Counted from the stretch's first letter, positions 45,541 to 58,244 are shown. The stretch is 64,000 nucleotides of DNA from Trogon surrucura (GCA_020746105.1 CM036634.1:2735556-2799555); one strand, 5' to 3'. Program-made: numbers and translations. Notes: generated from the sequence alone by a model not told the origin.

Positions 45541-45880
45541 CCTGGCCTGCAGCACTGTCAACCATCGATTGTTAGCGGACAGCTCAAAACTTTTTGGCGT
45601 TGTCCCTGATCAGCCAGACTCTGCTGGGAGGTGGGTCGAAGAAATAGCCGTGGGAATTGGTTCATTGTGGGCAGCTTCAGGGTGTTGTCACCGTCCCCTC
45701 CGAGGTAACGTTCCTTGGTGAAGGCTGGTGCTGCCGACTGAGGCGCGAGAGGCGACCACCGCTCTGCACAGCCCCGCGTCTGGTTCCCTGCAGCCGAAGC
45801 GGGTTGGTGTCCCGGCACGGGGGTCCTGGGGACAGGGCGCCCGACAGCCCCCAGGCCTTCCAGAACGTGCGATTTCTGTG

Positions 45881-47870
45881 GCCCTGGTTAGTGGTGGTTG
45901 GAAATGTGGCCTCCGTTGCAAACATCAATGTGATTTCTGACCAGACCGAACAAATTCTTTCCTAAATTCTGGTTCCCGTTTCTGCTGGAGCTGCATGCAG
46001 AGGGCATTCTCCCTCCCTGCAGGGAACTAACGTGTGTTTATGATGATGTTGTGGGTTATTAAACAGTGGACGCTGCTATTTGTGCCCTGCTGTGCTTTAG
46101 CAGAGTGTAAAAATTGTCTCTTTCCCTTTCTTTAAATAGTTAAAGAAGGTGATTACTGTTCAACACTGTAGGATGAGGCTGACCGTTGCAGTACTACTTT
46201 GGGTGTCAAAGGAACCTGGTGCTCCAGCATTTATAGATGACATTTCTGCTCGTGCCGATGCTCTTGTGCCTTCATTCAGGTACAAGTGTGGAAGGCTACA
46301 AGATTAATGTGAAGAGAGATAGAGGTGCCACTTGGAGTGAGACATCCCAAGAGCTGCAAGCACGGCTTGTAGGCTTTTAGGACTGACTGAAAACTGAAAC
46401 ACCTGATAGGGAATGTGGTGGTAATATCATAAGAGTGTTTTCTAAATGAAGATGGATGTTTCATGGTTTGTTTAGGTCAGTAGAGTGCAGCTGAAGGTCA
46501 TATTAATAGCAAGCAAAATGATAATTGTTCAGTGTTTTGATTTAGGCAACCTCTTGAAAAATGTTGGTGTTTATTGCAGTTGCCTACTTAACAGGATAAA
46601 AATAGGTTTCTTCTTTCTTCACCCCCCCCCAAGTTATTGAACCTCTTCTTCCAACCACGCTCCACTTAAAACACTGTTCTTTAGAGTATATGTTATTTCT
46701 GAATAACCGTGCTCAGGGTAAACTTCACCCTTCACGTGTGAAACATTCATCATTTGCACAGTGATATTAGAAAAGAAGAATCTTCAAAGGGTCCAGAAGA
46801 CTCCCAGAAACTGAGATTTTTCAAACTTCATGGCACAGTCTCATCTCTGCATCAGTATAATTTTGTTTAAGTCACCAGGGTTTTTAATCCGTCGTTTTGT
46901 TGATGATAAGAAGAGTATCAGCTGTGTGTTAATATGAACCTCTTGCATATAGAAAATTAAGTCAGAACCTCATTAACTTGCTCTAGTGTTATTCATTGTA
47001 TTGTTCCCTACTGCTCACCTGTTCCCCACACCTTTTTGGTTTGTGTGTGTTCAGTCTCGAGCTGGCAGAGCCAGCAAGCAAAAACTTGTGTTATGAGATT
47101 GTTATCACATATTTTAAATTTAGTTTTTAGTTTCTCTGAATGAATTCTGAAGGACTCGGTAGATGAAGAACCCTTCTGCAACTCGGGCAATGCTGGCTTC
47201 TGCCCGTTGTGGCCCAAACCTGCTACAGATTGACCTAATGTCAACCAGTGTTCGTGCCCAGGTTTCCCATTTTTGCAGCTACATCCCACTGAGGTATTTA
47301 AGCTCGGATGAACACGGGTAACAAGCTGCCCAGCATGATGTAGTACTTGGATATCTGTCTCGGCCAGTAACCTTCAAATCTTACGCTTCTGTTTCCCTTT
47401 TTCCATTTGTGTCCTTTGTACCTCACCGTGGGCTTGTGTAACACCCAGTACAGTAAGTTTTCACATCAGCTGAAGGTTCAAGGTGCTGCTGATGTATAAA
47501 TCAATAGAGACAGTAACTTCCTCAAAAGTGAGTCTTTTACAGAAGGAGGGTGTTGCCTGTAGGGTGAGAGTTACCGTGCTGTGCGGAGACGTCTGTTAAC
47601 TGCTAGAAAACACGTCTTCTTCCCCTGTCCCTAGAAATACGCTGCCGTTAGGATTCTGCCGCTTGGGAAGAAAGAACCGGGAGTCTGCAAGTGGAGAGAA
47701 TCCCATCAAATTTTCCTCAGTTGACTGGAGGGCTGCAGTACCTTAACAAGTTGTACCCGGTGCCCTGCACATGGAGAGCAGCCAGCAGCTGTCATCTCAG
47801 GTGTCCTCTGTCTCCCACTGCAGATGATACGGGGTAAAAATATGTTCAAGGACAGAATTGTGTACATTTA
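45881..47870. other. Unique non-coding sequence, nothing recognised
   Basis: About 2 kb downstream of the CpG island. It has a run of nine or more C near 46621-46630, and no gene or interspersed repeat was recognised. Confidence 0.5.
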
Positions 47871-48100
47871 TAGAATCATAGAACAGTTGAGACTGGAAAA
47901 GACCCTTGGGATCATCGAGTCCAACCATTAACCCTACACTGCAAGTTCGCCCCTAAACCATCTCCCCCAACACCACGTCTGAGCGACACTTAAACACATC
48001 CAGGGATGGCGACTCAGCCCCCTCCCCAGGCAGTCTGTTCCAGTGTCTGACCGCTCTTTCCGTGAAGAAGTTCTTCCTAATGTCCAGTCTAAAGCTATAT
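47871..48100 (-). mobile_element. CR1 LINE 3' end, minus strand
   Basis: Begins (in plus coordinates) with the complement of the octamer tail, 'tagaatcatagaacagttg', then 'aagacccttgggatcatcga'. In minus orientation the upstream part encodes CR1 ORF2 C-terminal residues ([20 protein letters not shown]). This differs from the other two copies, so it belongs to another subfamily. The coding similarity fades by about 48100, although the frame itself stays open to 48333. Confidence 0.93.
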
Positions 48101-50299
48101 TCTTCTGACAGGTGTACTCTGTTCTTCTGTGAGGCTCCCCAATAATGCAGGAGAGCTGCGGTGGGCAGGCCAGATGGTTTGGTAAGAGCAAAAATGTGTG
48201 CTTTGAACAGACCCACTGTCCCTTTCGTGTTTCGTTGCTGCTTATTCTTCAGATGGATTAAATTCTTCACCAGGTCCTGAGCAAGGAGTTCCATGGTGTA
48301 GCTCTGCAGAGATGGTGCAATGCCAGATGCCACAGAGATTTATTTTTTCTTGCGAGTTTTAATCCTTCAGGATGGGCTATTCCAAATTGTTTTCTCTCTC
48401 TGTTTTAATTGATTACTGGAGGCTTTTTTTGCCTCAGTCTTTGAAATTAATTCCAAGTTCTGACAGGAATTTCAGATGAGTTTTGCTAGACCTTTTCACC
48501 ACAGGACTTAATATACTTGCAAACCTGTTGCAGTCTTCCATGGTTGTCACTTAATTCTCAGACTGCTTGAGACCCACTGAATGGAATCAGAGATTAACTG
48601 CTTATTTGCCTGGTCCTCACAAGTAAAAACTCAGAGTATCCTGGGTCTTAAATTCAATTAATCATTTGTAACAGCTGTATCTAGCAGGCACTTATAACCT
48701 GCACTTTTTTTTCCTTTTTTCTTTTCCTTTTTTTTAAAAAAAAACCCACTAAAATTTTTTCTGGAATGTAGTTAAACTCCTAAAATGACCTCTCTTATGC
48801 ACAAATTGAGAATGCTGTTGGAAAGTATTTGGGTAATCGTGATGCTAGAAAGTCTTATAGGCAAAGTGTTAGTAATGTGGAAAAGGTCAGATCTAGAATC
48901 TGAACCTCTGTTGGAATGCTACCACCGTTACTAAAAATTTTGAACAGAAGATGGTGGGGGAGACATGAAATGGGAATCCTGTGAACTTGAGTTTTATGAT
49001 TGGATTTCTGGTTCTGTCTGTGTCAAGGAAAATCTTGAATATCTATGTGAGGGAGACTGACAGCTACGTATCGTTCATCCTGCACGTCGATATAATTAAC
49101 ATAATATTGCACTTTTGCCCTCCCTTTGACCTTGGTGAGTTTCCAGTTATGGAATCACTTCTCTATTGTCTGACATTGTCTTACATCTTCAAATACGTTC
49201 TTCCTTCCTGCGATAAGGAGAGAACTACTGAGGGCCAAGTGTATGGCTCCTCCTGTGCTAATTGGCATCTTGGTCTTCGTCGAAATTCCAAAATGACATA
49301 GAATTCATTTCCCAGGCCATCTTTGTCCTATTGTAGTTCTTTGACCTCCCTCACATCTACCTTCTTGCACACCCCCTCCTTCGTACCTTTGTCGGAACAC
49401 GATGTGGTGAGCCACACTGCTTCTCTCGGGGTTGGGTCATCCTGGATTCAAGTCCTTAAGGAAGTTAAAGGATTCAAAAGCTCCTCAAAAAGAGGTTGCA
49501 GGTAAACCAGCGCAGTCTGTGCAGCTGTTAGCTGTGCAGATGTTTCAATAGAGAGAACTCTTTTGAAGAGCGTCTTTTCCACCCTCTTTGTGCGTACGTG
49601 CTCTCTCTCTTTAGAGACGAGTGGAGGGAGCTGCCAAGGGGGTGATGGCAAAGAGGTGGGTGTATAAATGAAGAACCAAAGCCTATATTCATTTATGCCC
49701 TTGAGTTAATATTGTTACTTGGATATTGCAGACCAGTGCCTGCCACCGCCGTTCTGAAAGTACCAGTCTGGCTGGGAAAAAAAAATCAAAATCACCCTGA
49801 CGGGCAAGTTAGTTTCATTTGAAATGAACATTTTTTTCTAACAGGCATCTCCTTCCTTCAAAACTGAATCAGTTTCTCTGCTGGAAAGCAACTTTTAAAG
49901 CTTTGAATAAGATCTTAAGCTTTCAGTTTGGGGTTTCCCACTGCCCAGTTGTGTTGTGCAGCTTCTACAACGCATCTGTTATTTTTGCAACTCTCTCTAC
50001 AAGAAAATGCATCTCTCCTTCTGCATTACAGTCTTGCATTTGATTCTACCTGTGGCACATTAGGGTTTTCTAAATAGTTGAACCGGTTGTTCTGATCCTG
50101 TGTCTGCATTTGTTCTTCTGAGAACTGTTTGTCCTGTGCCACACATCCCCGGTGCCGCGCCGGTACTGCGTGCCACCAGCCTGAATTGGCACAGTGCTTT
50201 GAGGATTGCTGTTGGGGAGGGGAATCATCACATGTCTGGCATGAAAGTAATTAATAGTGTATTTTAGATGGAGCTGATTGAATGAATTGCCTAAATATC
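48101..50299. other. Unique non-coding sequence
   Basis: A T-rich run switching to A9 lies at 48705-48744. The open frame at 48981-49301 has no recognised domain. No other repeat was assigned. Confidence 0.5.
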
Positions 50300-50660
50300 C
50301 TTGCTGAACCACTCACTTTTTTAATTTGAGGGACCCAGCATTTCATTCTAATTGACAGAGTTTCAATGAGGGACTCCAAACCAGAAGCAAAGCATTCAAA
50401 AGAGTGAAATGCAGGACTCTCTGGAGGTCGTTCATTTATCAGGAGGCTTGGATATCGCTCATCTGGAAGGAATACAAAATTTGCCTTATATATCGTTTGT
50501 AATATGTTTGTAATAATGTATCACAGATATTTAAATATTGGAAAATTGGCCCATTTCCATGGTAGTTACAATACATTATGTTGTACTTCATAAGCTAAAT
50601 TGTAAGGAAACTAGCCAATTTCCTAAATTATTTTTAAAGTCTTCAGTGCATTATGATATA
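50300..50660. promoter_or_regulatory. Possible conserved non-coding AT-rich block
   Basis: Unique and AT-rich, with 'cattctaattgacagag' (near 50345) and the palindrome-like 'atatttaaatatt' (near 50527). It also has a repeated theme of 'aaattggcccatttcc' and 'ctagccaatttcc' (near 50543 and 50610). Regulatory status is inferred only. Confidence 0.3.
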
Positions 50661-51829
50661 CACATACGATAGTATGTGTAGTAAGTATACATGCAATATG
50701 GTTAGGGAAATATATACCCTTAAATGTGTGTGTGCATTACATGTGTATATATCAATGGAATATACGTTGATTTTCCTTCCAAGTTATTTTATTTATTCTC
50801 TTAACACACAGATGAGCCTCCAAAAGCTTGCCAGAAATGCAAGGCTGTTTAGCCGTTAATGATGTAGTTAATAATCCAGGTTAAAAACCCCTTGAATTTT
50901 AAAATAAAAAGTCGTTGCTGATGTGATCGCAAAGCAGCAGAGCTCTACTTGTGCGTGTACTGCGGCATGGGGCTGGCTTCTCTCTTCCCAGCCTTCTTTA
51001 ATACGATTTCTGGAGCTGTAGGAAATAGGAGATCTTGTCTGCTCGTCTGGGCCAGTCTTCAGGATTTTAGAGACCCTTCTGTGAAAAAAAGTGTTTTGTT
51101 GGGTTTTCCTTCTGTGCCTCTGCCCCCTACCAGCTCTCCAGCTACATGTGCAGTGAGGATACTCAGATGAGTTTCTGAACAACCCTTATTAAGGTGGAAA
51201 CCTTAAAGAAGAGGTCGAAGAAATTTCCAAGCTGTAATACTCACCCTTGCTCCGTCTTGCCTTTCTGTGCAAGCAGATGTACATTGGAAAGACAGGGGTG
51301 AAGATGGGAGACTTGGGAGGTATTTTGCACTCGTGAAAGAGGCGGTGAGCATCGGGTGTGCGCGTGGACACGCGGCCATGCGTGGGAGTGAATGACCGTT
51401 ACGGACCTCTTGTAACTCTGATGTGTAAAGGGTCTCCTGTGCAACTTCAAGGAGAGTTCCAGACATCGATCAAGGACTGTATGTGTCCTTAAATTCCCCT
51501 TCTGACCCGTTCCTCCTTGACTCATTAATCCACAGTAATTGAGATTTATGTCTTGTGCCTTCAAGAATGATTTTCTGCCCCTGTTCTTAGGGCATCTCTT
51601 GCAGGCTGCCATGTGAAATGTCTCTGCTTGCTTTTGTGTGGTGAAACCTCCCTTCTCCTGTTTCCTTCCCCCCATCACTGCCCTCTCTCCTTAGCAGAAG
51701 TAACCTGTCCCAGCAGCCTAGGCTGCAGCATGTTTTTACATGTCTGCTGATTTCTCCCTCTCTGGAAGAAGCCAGCAAGCTTCAGCTCCGTGGCATTGCT
51801 CCGGTAGCGTGTTGGCAGGCACATGAAGC
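50661..51829. other. Unique non-coding sequence, nothing recognised
   Basis: About 1.2 kb. TA/TG-rich near 50650-50770; openings on both strands match nothing known. Confidence 0.5.
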
Positions 51830-52660
51830 AGATTCTTCAGTCACCCTTAACGCCAACAATGAGATTTATTATCTCCATTGCTCTTAGGGAAATTAGCCTA
51901 GGGAATTAATTTATGGTGTTTTGAAATGCTGTTGTCTTATCGAGTGATTGCTTGCTTACACCCAAACTCCCTCTTACCTTTGGTCACAGGGATTGCGTGT
52001 TTAATGTGTGCTTTAACGGGGGTAATTAAAAGGGCACAAGCGAAACGCAGTCACACGCTGGGCCGTTTATGGCATTTGATCCTTGTACAGCAGGAATGAC
52101 CCCCTCCAGCTCACCTTCTCTCTCAACAGTCTATCTGGGAAAAGAGATAAATTCACAGTTAATAGAGATAAGAGTGGAAAACTCCCTTTGTGAGCTTGCG
52201 AATAGCTCACAAGTTGCAGTTCAGGTTCTAACAGCAGGATGCAGCAGTATCTCGTAATTCCACGGACCAAAAGGAATCACCGTTGAGGGAACAAGAGCTG
52301 GGGAGTCTGAATAACTGGGCTTGACCGTACTGGACAGAAAGATTGAAAGGGTTGAAGTCCTCTGCGTTAGCGTACTATTGACGAAGTCCTTTCATTTAGT
52401 ACACACTGCAAGCTTTTTGTGATTCTTCAGCATTTCTGTGTGTAATGGTGCTCTTGGCAGGGAGGGCGGCACATTGCTTATCCAAGCATCCAAGGTGGTG
52501 TTGAAGATGGAGTGGCAACTCTTGCCCTTCTGTCTCCTACATTATTCATATTTGTATTATCATTAATTAATGATTTATGGAACCCATTTTGCAAACCACA
52601 AACCCATTTAGGGCCCAATAAAGCAGCGTGTATGTAAAACATGCGTATACGTGCATACAC
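51830..52660. promoter_or_regulatory. Possible long conserved non-coding element
   Basis: A long run of unique sequence with many developmental-enhancer-like strings: 'gaaattagcctagggaatta' (51888), 'tatcgagtgattgcttgc' (51939), 'gggggtaattaaaagggc' (52018) and 'ggccgtttatggcatttgat' (52062, HOX/CDX-like TTTATGG). Further on are 'cacagttaatagagataag' (52154) and 'attatcattaattaatgatt' (52555). No exon was recognised. It is contiguous in character with the block at 53.1-53.9 kb. Confidence 0.38.
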
Positions 52661-53130
52661 AGGTGATTCCCCTGTGCAAAAAGGCAGTCCCGTTTGAGAT
52701 GGGAGCTGGCATTAGTTTAAAAAGATGTACAAAAACTATTTAGACCGAAAGCAGAGAGTCCTGTATCCCAAGGAGTCAGAGAAGGATCGTGAATAAGCAG
52801 AATGTAATTGCTCTGGAGTAACACTGCAGCGCCTGTTACAGAGCTTGACTCAGACTCTTTACTGAGCAAAAATGGCATCACATCAAGTGGATATTCCCCC
52901 TGCAGGGAATTTCGTCTCCAGCACCTGGCCAGGATGTTGAGAGGGTTATTTCATCATGGTAATGGAGATATATGTGCAAGATACAGTGCTTTTCTAATGT
53001 GAAATTAGACACCCACAGTTAAACAGCTGTCTTGGGGTTTTGTATCAAACCACACATCTAGAAGTCCCCAAAGGGCTTGTTTCCCCACAGTTTCTGCGCC
53101 GTCCCGCAATGCCTCTCCCAGTGTTTCTCT
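52661..53130. other. Unique non-coding sequence between two enhancer-like blocks
   Basis: No gene, repeat or RNA was recognised. Confidence 0.45.
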
Positions 53131-53134
53131 CCTT

Positions 53135-53347
53135 TCATCCCAGTTCACACTTCCACTTCTTTTGCTTGTAAAGGTGCTTCAGGAGCTCTTCTTGAACTTC
53201 CTTTTTCTTTTGATCATAACTCATAGCTGGTTGGATGTGTTTAATATGCCAGCCTGTCTTTTGAAGGCTTTTATGCGTCGCCCATCGCTGCCACATGATA
53301 GCATTGAACAAAGTTAAATTAAAAATCCAGCTAATGCCAGAAAACAT
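53135..53347 (-). CDS. Small open frame, 70 codons, unrecognised
   Basis: A true ATG start at 53347 and stop at 53135. It begins MFSGISWIFNLTLFNAIM, a short hydrophobic segment, and ends in a basic/acidic stretch containing KKKEVQEELLKHLYKQKK that could form a helix. The start context is weak (C at -3). No homologue is known to me. Chance is possible. Confidence 0.15.
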   Translation of the reverse strand: MFSGISWIFNLTLFNAIMWQRWATHKSLQKTGWHIKHIQPAMSYDQKKKEVQEELLKHLYKQKKWKCELG

Positions 53348-53580
53348 GTGGTGTGAGAGACTCCGAAGGGGCGATTTATGGTCACTTGTTCTTCACGCAG
53401 ACGGGTTGTAACCCCGTCGCTTTGGAGTTGGACAGAATGTACTGGTCAGTCTTTCCACCGTAAGCATCAACGGTGTGAGGATAAACGTCCTCGCCCATAC
53501 TCTTCTTCTCCGAATCAGGTAGCGTAGTGACAATTGCGTGTGGCTTTTTGTTTGTTTATTTTTGTTGTGGCACGGGGCAC

Positions 53581-53913
53581 TCAGGCTGGCTTGGCTTGCG
53601 ATGGAATATCCCCCTCACCGGCGTATCGCGTGGCGGTTACATCAGCGCAGCTGAAAGCTCTCTCTGTAGCTACGCTGCACAGGTTTACCTCCGTGCCCAT
53701 AAAACCACATCCACCAGGGACCTCATCAATGCAAATACACTCAAGAGCAGCTAATGAGGATTTTAATTTAGCTTTAAATGCCTTTGGTGCTGGGTAGGCC
53801 TTTACGGCACCAGGCGGGGAAATCTCCGCAGCTCTGGCGGCTTTCACCATAAATGTCACTGCGCCGTATTTATTATTTGGTTTAGCTGCATTTCTAATGA
53901 CCAAAAAGCTCAT
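53581..53913 (-). CDS. Small open frame, 110 codons, unrecognised
   Basis: ATG at 53913 with G at -3, stop at 53581. The composition is rich in Ala, Lys and Pro, with a Cys-containing middle (LECICIDEVPGGCG). There is no signal peptide or known domain. It lies in sequence that looks like a conserved non-coding element, so coding status is doubtful. Confidence 0.15.
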   Translation of the reverse strand: MSFLVIRNAAKPNNKYGAVTFMVKAARAAEISPPGAVKAYPAPKAFKAKLKSSLAALECICIDEVPGGCGFMGTEVNLCSVATERAFSCADVTATRYAGEGDIPSQAKPA

Positions 53914-53930
53914 TTCTCAGATTACACCGA

Positions 53931-56900
53931 CGCTGTGTGTTACTTACCAGCACCTCGGGTTTTTTTTAAAAATGCGATGCAAAATGCCGGAGTTGGCCAG
54001 GACTGATTTTCCCTTATGGCACAGGATGTGAGAGTGGGGGAGAACTGACAACCCTCTTCAGAAGGACGGTGAGGGGGACCCTAGGAAGCTCCTGACTTTA
54101 TTGGATGACACGGTTTTATGGAGGTGTTGGCTGAGGCGTAGCAGATACCTGTGATCACCTATTGGCGTGGATCCTTTGGAGAACTTCCCCAGGTTTACTT
54201 GGTCACGAACGTTTTGCTGTATGTAGCTGAGCCAGACTTGGAAGATTAAGGTTGGTCTTGCCAATGTTTTATAACTGCCCAGATAGTTGCAGGCAACGAT
54301 TACTTATTAATGTCGCTGTTATATTGAGTGTCACCTTTCGTTCTAATTCCCTCGGTCCTAAGTGAGTCATTATACACTTCAGAGCTGACTTCAACCTTTC
54401 TGGAAGCTTGTGTTTGCCAGACCCTGTCAATGGGAGATTTATTGCCCTGAGGTGGTATTTTCCAGCCTTGGTCCAGAACTGGTCTCTTTTACGACAGAGT
54501 AAGGGCAGACCTTTCAAAGGCCCTTTCACAGTATTGGTACTTGTTTGAGGTTTGAGGCACCTGTCTAAGGGTGTTATATGCTCCTGTTATGAGGTAGTTC
54601 TGGTGCTGCTCCTCTTCTTTATTTTTTTTCCCTTTTTTCTCCCCCTTCCCCTTTCCAGAGTCTCATTTACACCATCGTTTCCAGCTGATCTCCTGCCCTT
54701 GAAATTCCGACTTTTCTTCACCTTTTCTCCATCTGTAGTCCTTTCAGCAGCCTCTGTCTCTTCACCATTTTCCACAGTCTTAAGTTTCTGTAACCCTCTT
54801 TGTCCTACATGGAGAAATTATATCTGGTCATATTCTGGGAGCTAGCAAAAAGTGGCCTCGGAGTCACCAGCAGGCTATGATTTGAGGCTGCAGTATAACT
54901 TTTTTAAATCAGAGGGAGAAAAATAAGATACCTGAAGCTCTTCTACAGACACCGAGGTGCTGGTTTACAGCATCCCATGGCAGCGCTAAGTGCGGCGCGG
55001 TGTGTTGAGCACCGGTTCAGCGTGCCTTCGTGTCTCGGGTGATGTGCGAAGCCAAGGGGCCTGATGAATTGCTGGCAGGATAGTCCTCTGCCCCATTTCC
55101 CCAACTAGTTTGGGGTTTGTAGCGTGAGCTTCTAGGAGTTTGTTTGTGCAGCTGGAAGCCTGCGTTAGCCAACAAGACTCCTCCGTTGGTAACCTTCTAC
55201 TGACTGACCTGTGTGGTAGCCTTGGTGAGATGCCTCTGGGGTCTTAGACCAGTGCCCGACCATTGCTGTCAGAAACTCACCATCCCTTCAGTTTGGTGGC
55301 CAAGCTTCAGGATTAGCCTGTTCCTTAGAATAAGCTTTATGTACTGACAAAATGAGGTGAAAATTGTCCTTCTGGCTTTTCTTAATGGAGTTTGCAACAT
55401 CTGCCTTCCCCAGGTGACAGGACTAAGCATCCAGTAAACACGAGAAGTATCTTTCTGTGTGCGTATATTGACATACTATGAAAAGCCCACTAGTAAGTGC
55501 CTGTGCTCAGAATCGCAGCTTTCTCATCTGATTAATGCCTGCCTCCTGCACCGGAGACATTTTACTGCTTGACAGCTGTTCTGTGGCCTATATACAAAAC
55601 GAATCAGAAATCTCTATTTGATCATTACAGGACTTATAACTGCATCACAGAATCCACTCTTGTGGTTTGACGGCCTGGAAGGAGGTGCTGTGGATCTGGA
55701 GTCACGTGAATTCCTCTTGGAGTTGTAGAAACAGGCCTGTAACGCCGGGCAGAGGTGGAGAACTGGAGACGTGGCAGGGAAAGCCTTCACTTCCCGGGCG
55801 TGTGTGTTCTGTTTGAAGCCCAAATTGAAAGCAAGATTTTCTAGCCCTTTAAAACTTCAAGAAATCCCTGCTTCTGTCCCACCTTCCACCATGAAATAGT
55901 TTCCTTCCTAACACCTGTTGGAGCCCAACACAGGAGCCTGTGTGTTGACCCGTCCAGGGAGACACAGCGGGCTGGCAGGAGCCACCTCGCGATACCTCAG
56001 CAGTTAACACCTCATCTCTTAGTGAAAGCAGCTGTTTTGCTCCATGCCTCATAAAACCATGAACAAACTTTTACACGTTTGTGCTGAGAGAAGGGATAGA
56101 TATTCCTTATCCGCTTCTCTGCCGTTCTGTAGCACAGCCCAGCAATTACGGTCGGGTCTGTCGTTATCAGGTGCAATAAGGAGGAGTGTGAATGGAGATA
56201 GGTGATGGGATGGGCACTGCGGCAACAAACAAGTTATTGCAGGTTTGCTGGCGCCGTCGAGTCTGTATCGGCTCGTTTCAATGGCCGTGCTGGAGCGGAG
56301 GCAGGCACCGGGCTGCTACCGGGAGAGCGGCTGTGTGCCGGAGTCAGATGGCTCCAATCTGCATGTGGGGATGAGTAAACAACGTACAACGTGCGCATTG
56401 ATTTCCAGTCCTCGCTGTCGCCCGCCCTCGTTTATGGTGGGGAGGTGAACTTTCACCTTGCGTTTGTTCGCCATGTCTCCCTTTTTTATTTTCCCTGTCA
56501 AAACCCAACGCAAGTCAAGAGTTGTTCAGCTGGTGGTGTGGTCATCTTCCTCACAGTCTGTGTGTCCTCCCCAAAATCTTTCACGTGGTTGTACCCAAGT
56601 ACCCGGAGCATGTGGCTGTGTGCTCCTCTTAAAGGGGTCTGTACAGAAATGCAGCGTCTTGCTCGACAGACCAATGCTCGTCTGAAAATTAGAACCTACA
56701 TAACAAGATGTGTGAAGACAGAGAGATATCAGCTTGAAATCTATTATCTTTCCCAATCTAGCAGCTAGAACTGGGTTCTTGTTGGTTAAGTATCTTGCAG
56801 TGCAGTAACCACAGGGAGATGAGAAATATGAGAATTTGGTATATCAAGGGTTGGGTTTTTTTTTGCATGTGTTGCAAGACCAAGCTGTACAGAAAATTAA

Positions 56901-58244
56901 TGGCAGAGCTGGAAGCAGAGTTGTGTTCTCTGGTCTTGGGAGAATGTATTTAAAGATTTAGAGACATCAGATGGCTGAATTCTCTGTTTCTTTGAAAATT
57001 TTTTCTTGAAAGAGTCATCTCTTCAATTAAAACACCACCCAAAATTTTTTAATACCAATTAAGGTTGTCACTTTTATGTTTTCAAGGATCGTCTTTTAAT
57101 ACTGTCAACTGATGTCTGTTCAGAGTTAAGTTTGCAACAAAGATTGAAAGAAGAAAGGAATTGTACTTAGAAAAGAATGAAGGAAGAATCTTGCAGCAGT
57201 AATGAGGTGAGAGCTGCTCAGGCCATGGGGGCATGTTGGTACAATCCAAAACCCTGGTAATGCAAAAACCTCTTGTGAAGTACAGGAATGTTTGACTCTA
57301 GTTCTGATCAGCGTGAGGTAGATCCAGGTGTTTTACCCAAAGCATTTCTTCATCCCGGGAGTATTACTATGTGACAATACTGTAAAAGATGGAAATGACA
57401 GTGATTCACAAGGAAAAGAAATAAATTGCCCTTCCCTTTGTCATAGTAAGTGCTATACTAAATGGTTCTTCTAAACGTACTGCCCAGTTTCTCTGTAGAC
57501 TCTAGATAATCTTTGTTTTCAGGTATTCTGAATAGATCTGACTACCGAGTTCTGACAATCTTCGGTAACTAGAAATGCTCCATTAGTTAATTGCTCAGTG
57601 ACAGTGACCTTTCTGGGTAAGTCCTTACATGACAGCCACAGAAATGCCACCTTAGTGCTTCCTGATTAACTTTATAAGTCATTTGCTGTATAACTTTAGT
57701 CCTCAAGTAACAACTCTTTTGGTTTCATATGACTATGACTGTCACAGATAGTCCAGAAGGCAGTCTTTGCTTGTTTAGTGTTACCAGATAAGGTCAGCCT
57801 CCTTTACAGGGAATACTTAGGGAATTTCTTCAGGGAACCCAGGCAACACGACATTAATCACTGCTCCAGCCACACCATGGTGTGTCCCTTAACCTTGTGA
57901 AGGAACACCCCGCTCATGCCCTGTCAGTAGATGAGGCTGTTACGTACGTACGAGATAAAGCAGTGACGAGCAGGGGCGGAAGCGCAAGATGGGCTGACTC
58001 GTACCGGCCAGAGGGTGTTGCTTCACTGGCTGGGTGTTGTGTCGGAAGCGGGGTGGCCGAAGGTAAGAGTGCAGAGGTGGCTGCCGGTATGGGAGCTGTG
58101 CTTCTCCCTCTGCTGCAAGCCTGTCCGAGTCTCGGGGCTTTTGGCAACAAAGTATGGAGGCAGCATCGCAACAAAGGGACTCCCGCTGGCCGTGGGCCTC
58201 CAGCTTCTAGTACTCACTCTTACTGTCCATGTGTCTGTGTGATC
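53931..58244. other. Unique non-coding sequence
   Basis: About 4.3 kb. A pyrimidine-rich stretch lies at 54600-54790 and the palindrome TACGTACGTA at 57941-57950. Enhancer-like texture appears again at 55480-55640 and 56090-56480 ('ccagcaattacggtcgg', 'gtgcgcattgatttcc'), but the evidence is too thin for separate calls. No gene was recognised. Confidence 0.4.

Larger units (their letters stand above)
44456..45880. promoter_or_regulatory. CpG island, best promoter candidate in the window
   Basis: Hand counting gives about 45 CpGs in 44461-45060, close to what base composition would predict, whereas flanking DNA is CpG-depleted. A second dense part spans about 45670-45860. CpG islands of this size usually mark a promoter in birds. 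No TATA box was seen. Neither strand shows a recognisable first exon, so transcription direction is undetermined. Candidates to consider are a 5' exon on the plus strand around the ATG at 45036, or a minus-strand start. It could also be an intragenic or orphan island. Confidence 0.65.
53131..53930 (-). other. Block with three consecutive minus-strand open frames; possible conserved element or undescribed small coding unit
   Basis: Reading the minus strand from 53913, three frames follow one another in three different phases. The first is 110 codons (53913-53581, ATG start, A/K/P-rich). The second has about 56 open codons ending at 53382, with its own ATG at 53498. The third is 70 codons (53347-53135, ATG start, hydrophobic beginning and a Lys/Glu-rich end). 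No family is recognised. A good donor-like sequence (CCG then GTGAGG) lies near 53616 on the minus strand, but no convincing acceptor was seen. The same DNA has enhancer-like features ('aataaatacggcgcagtg' on the minus strand), so a non-coding element is the more likely explanation. Confidence 0.35.
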
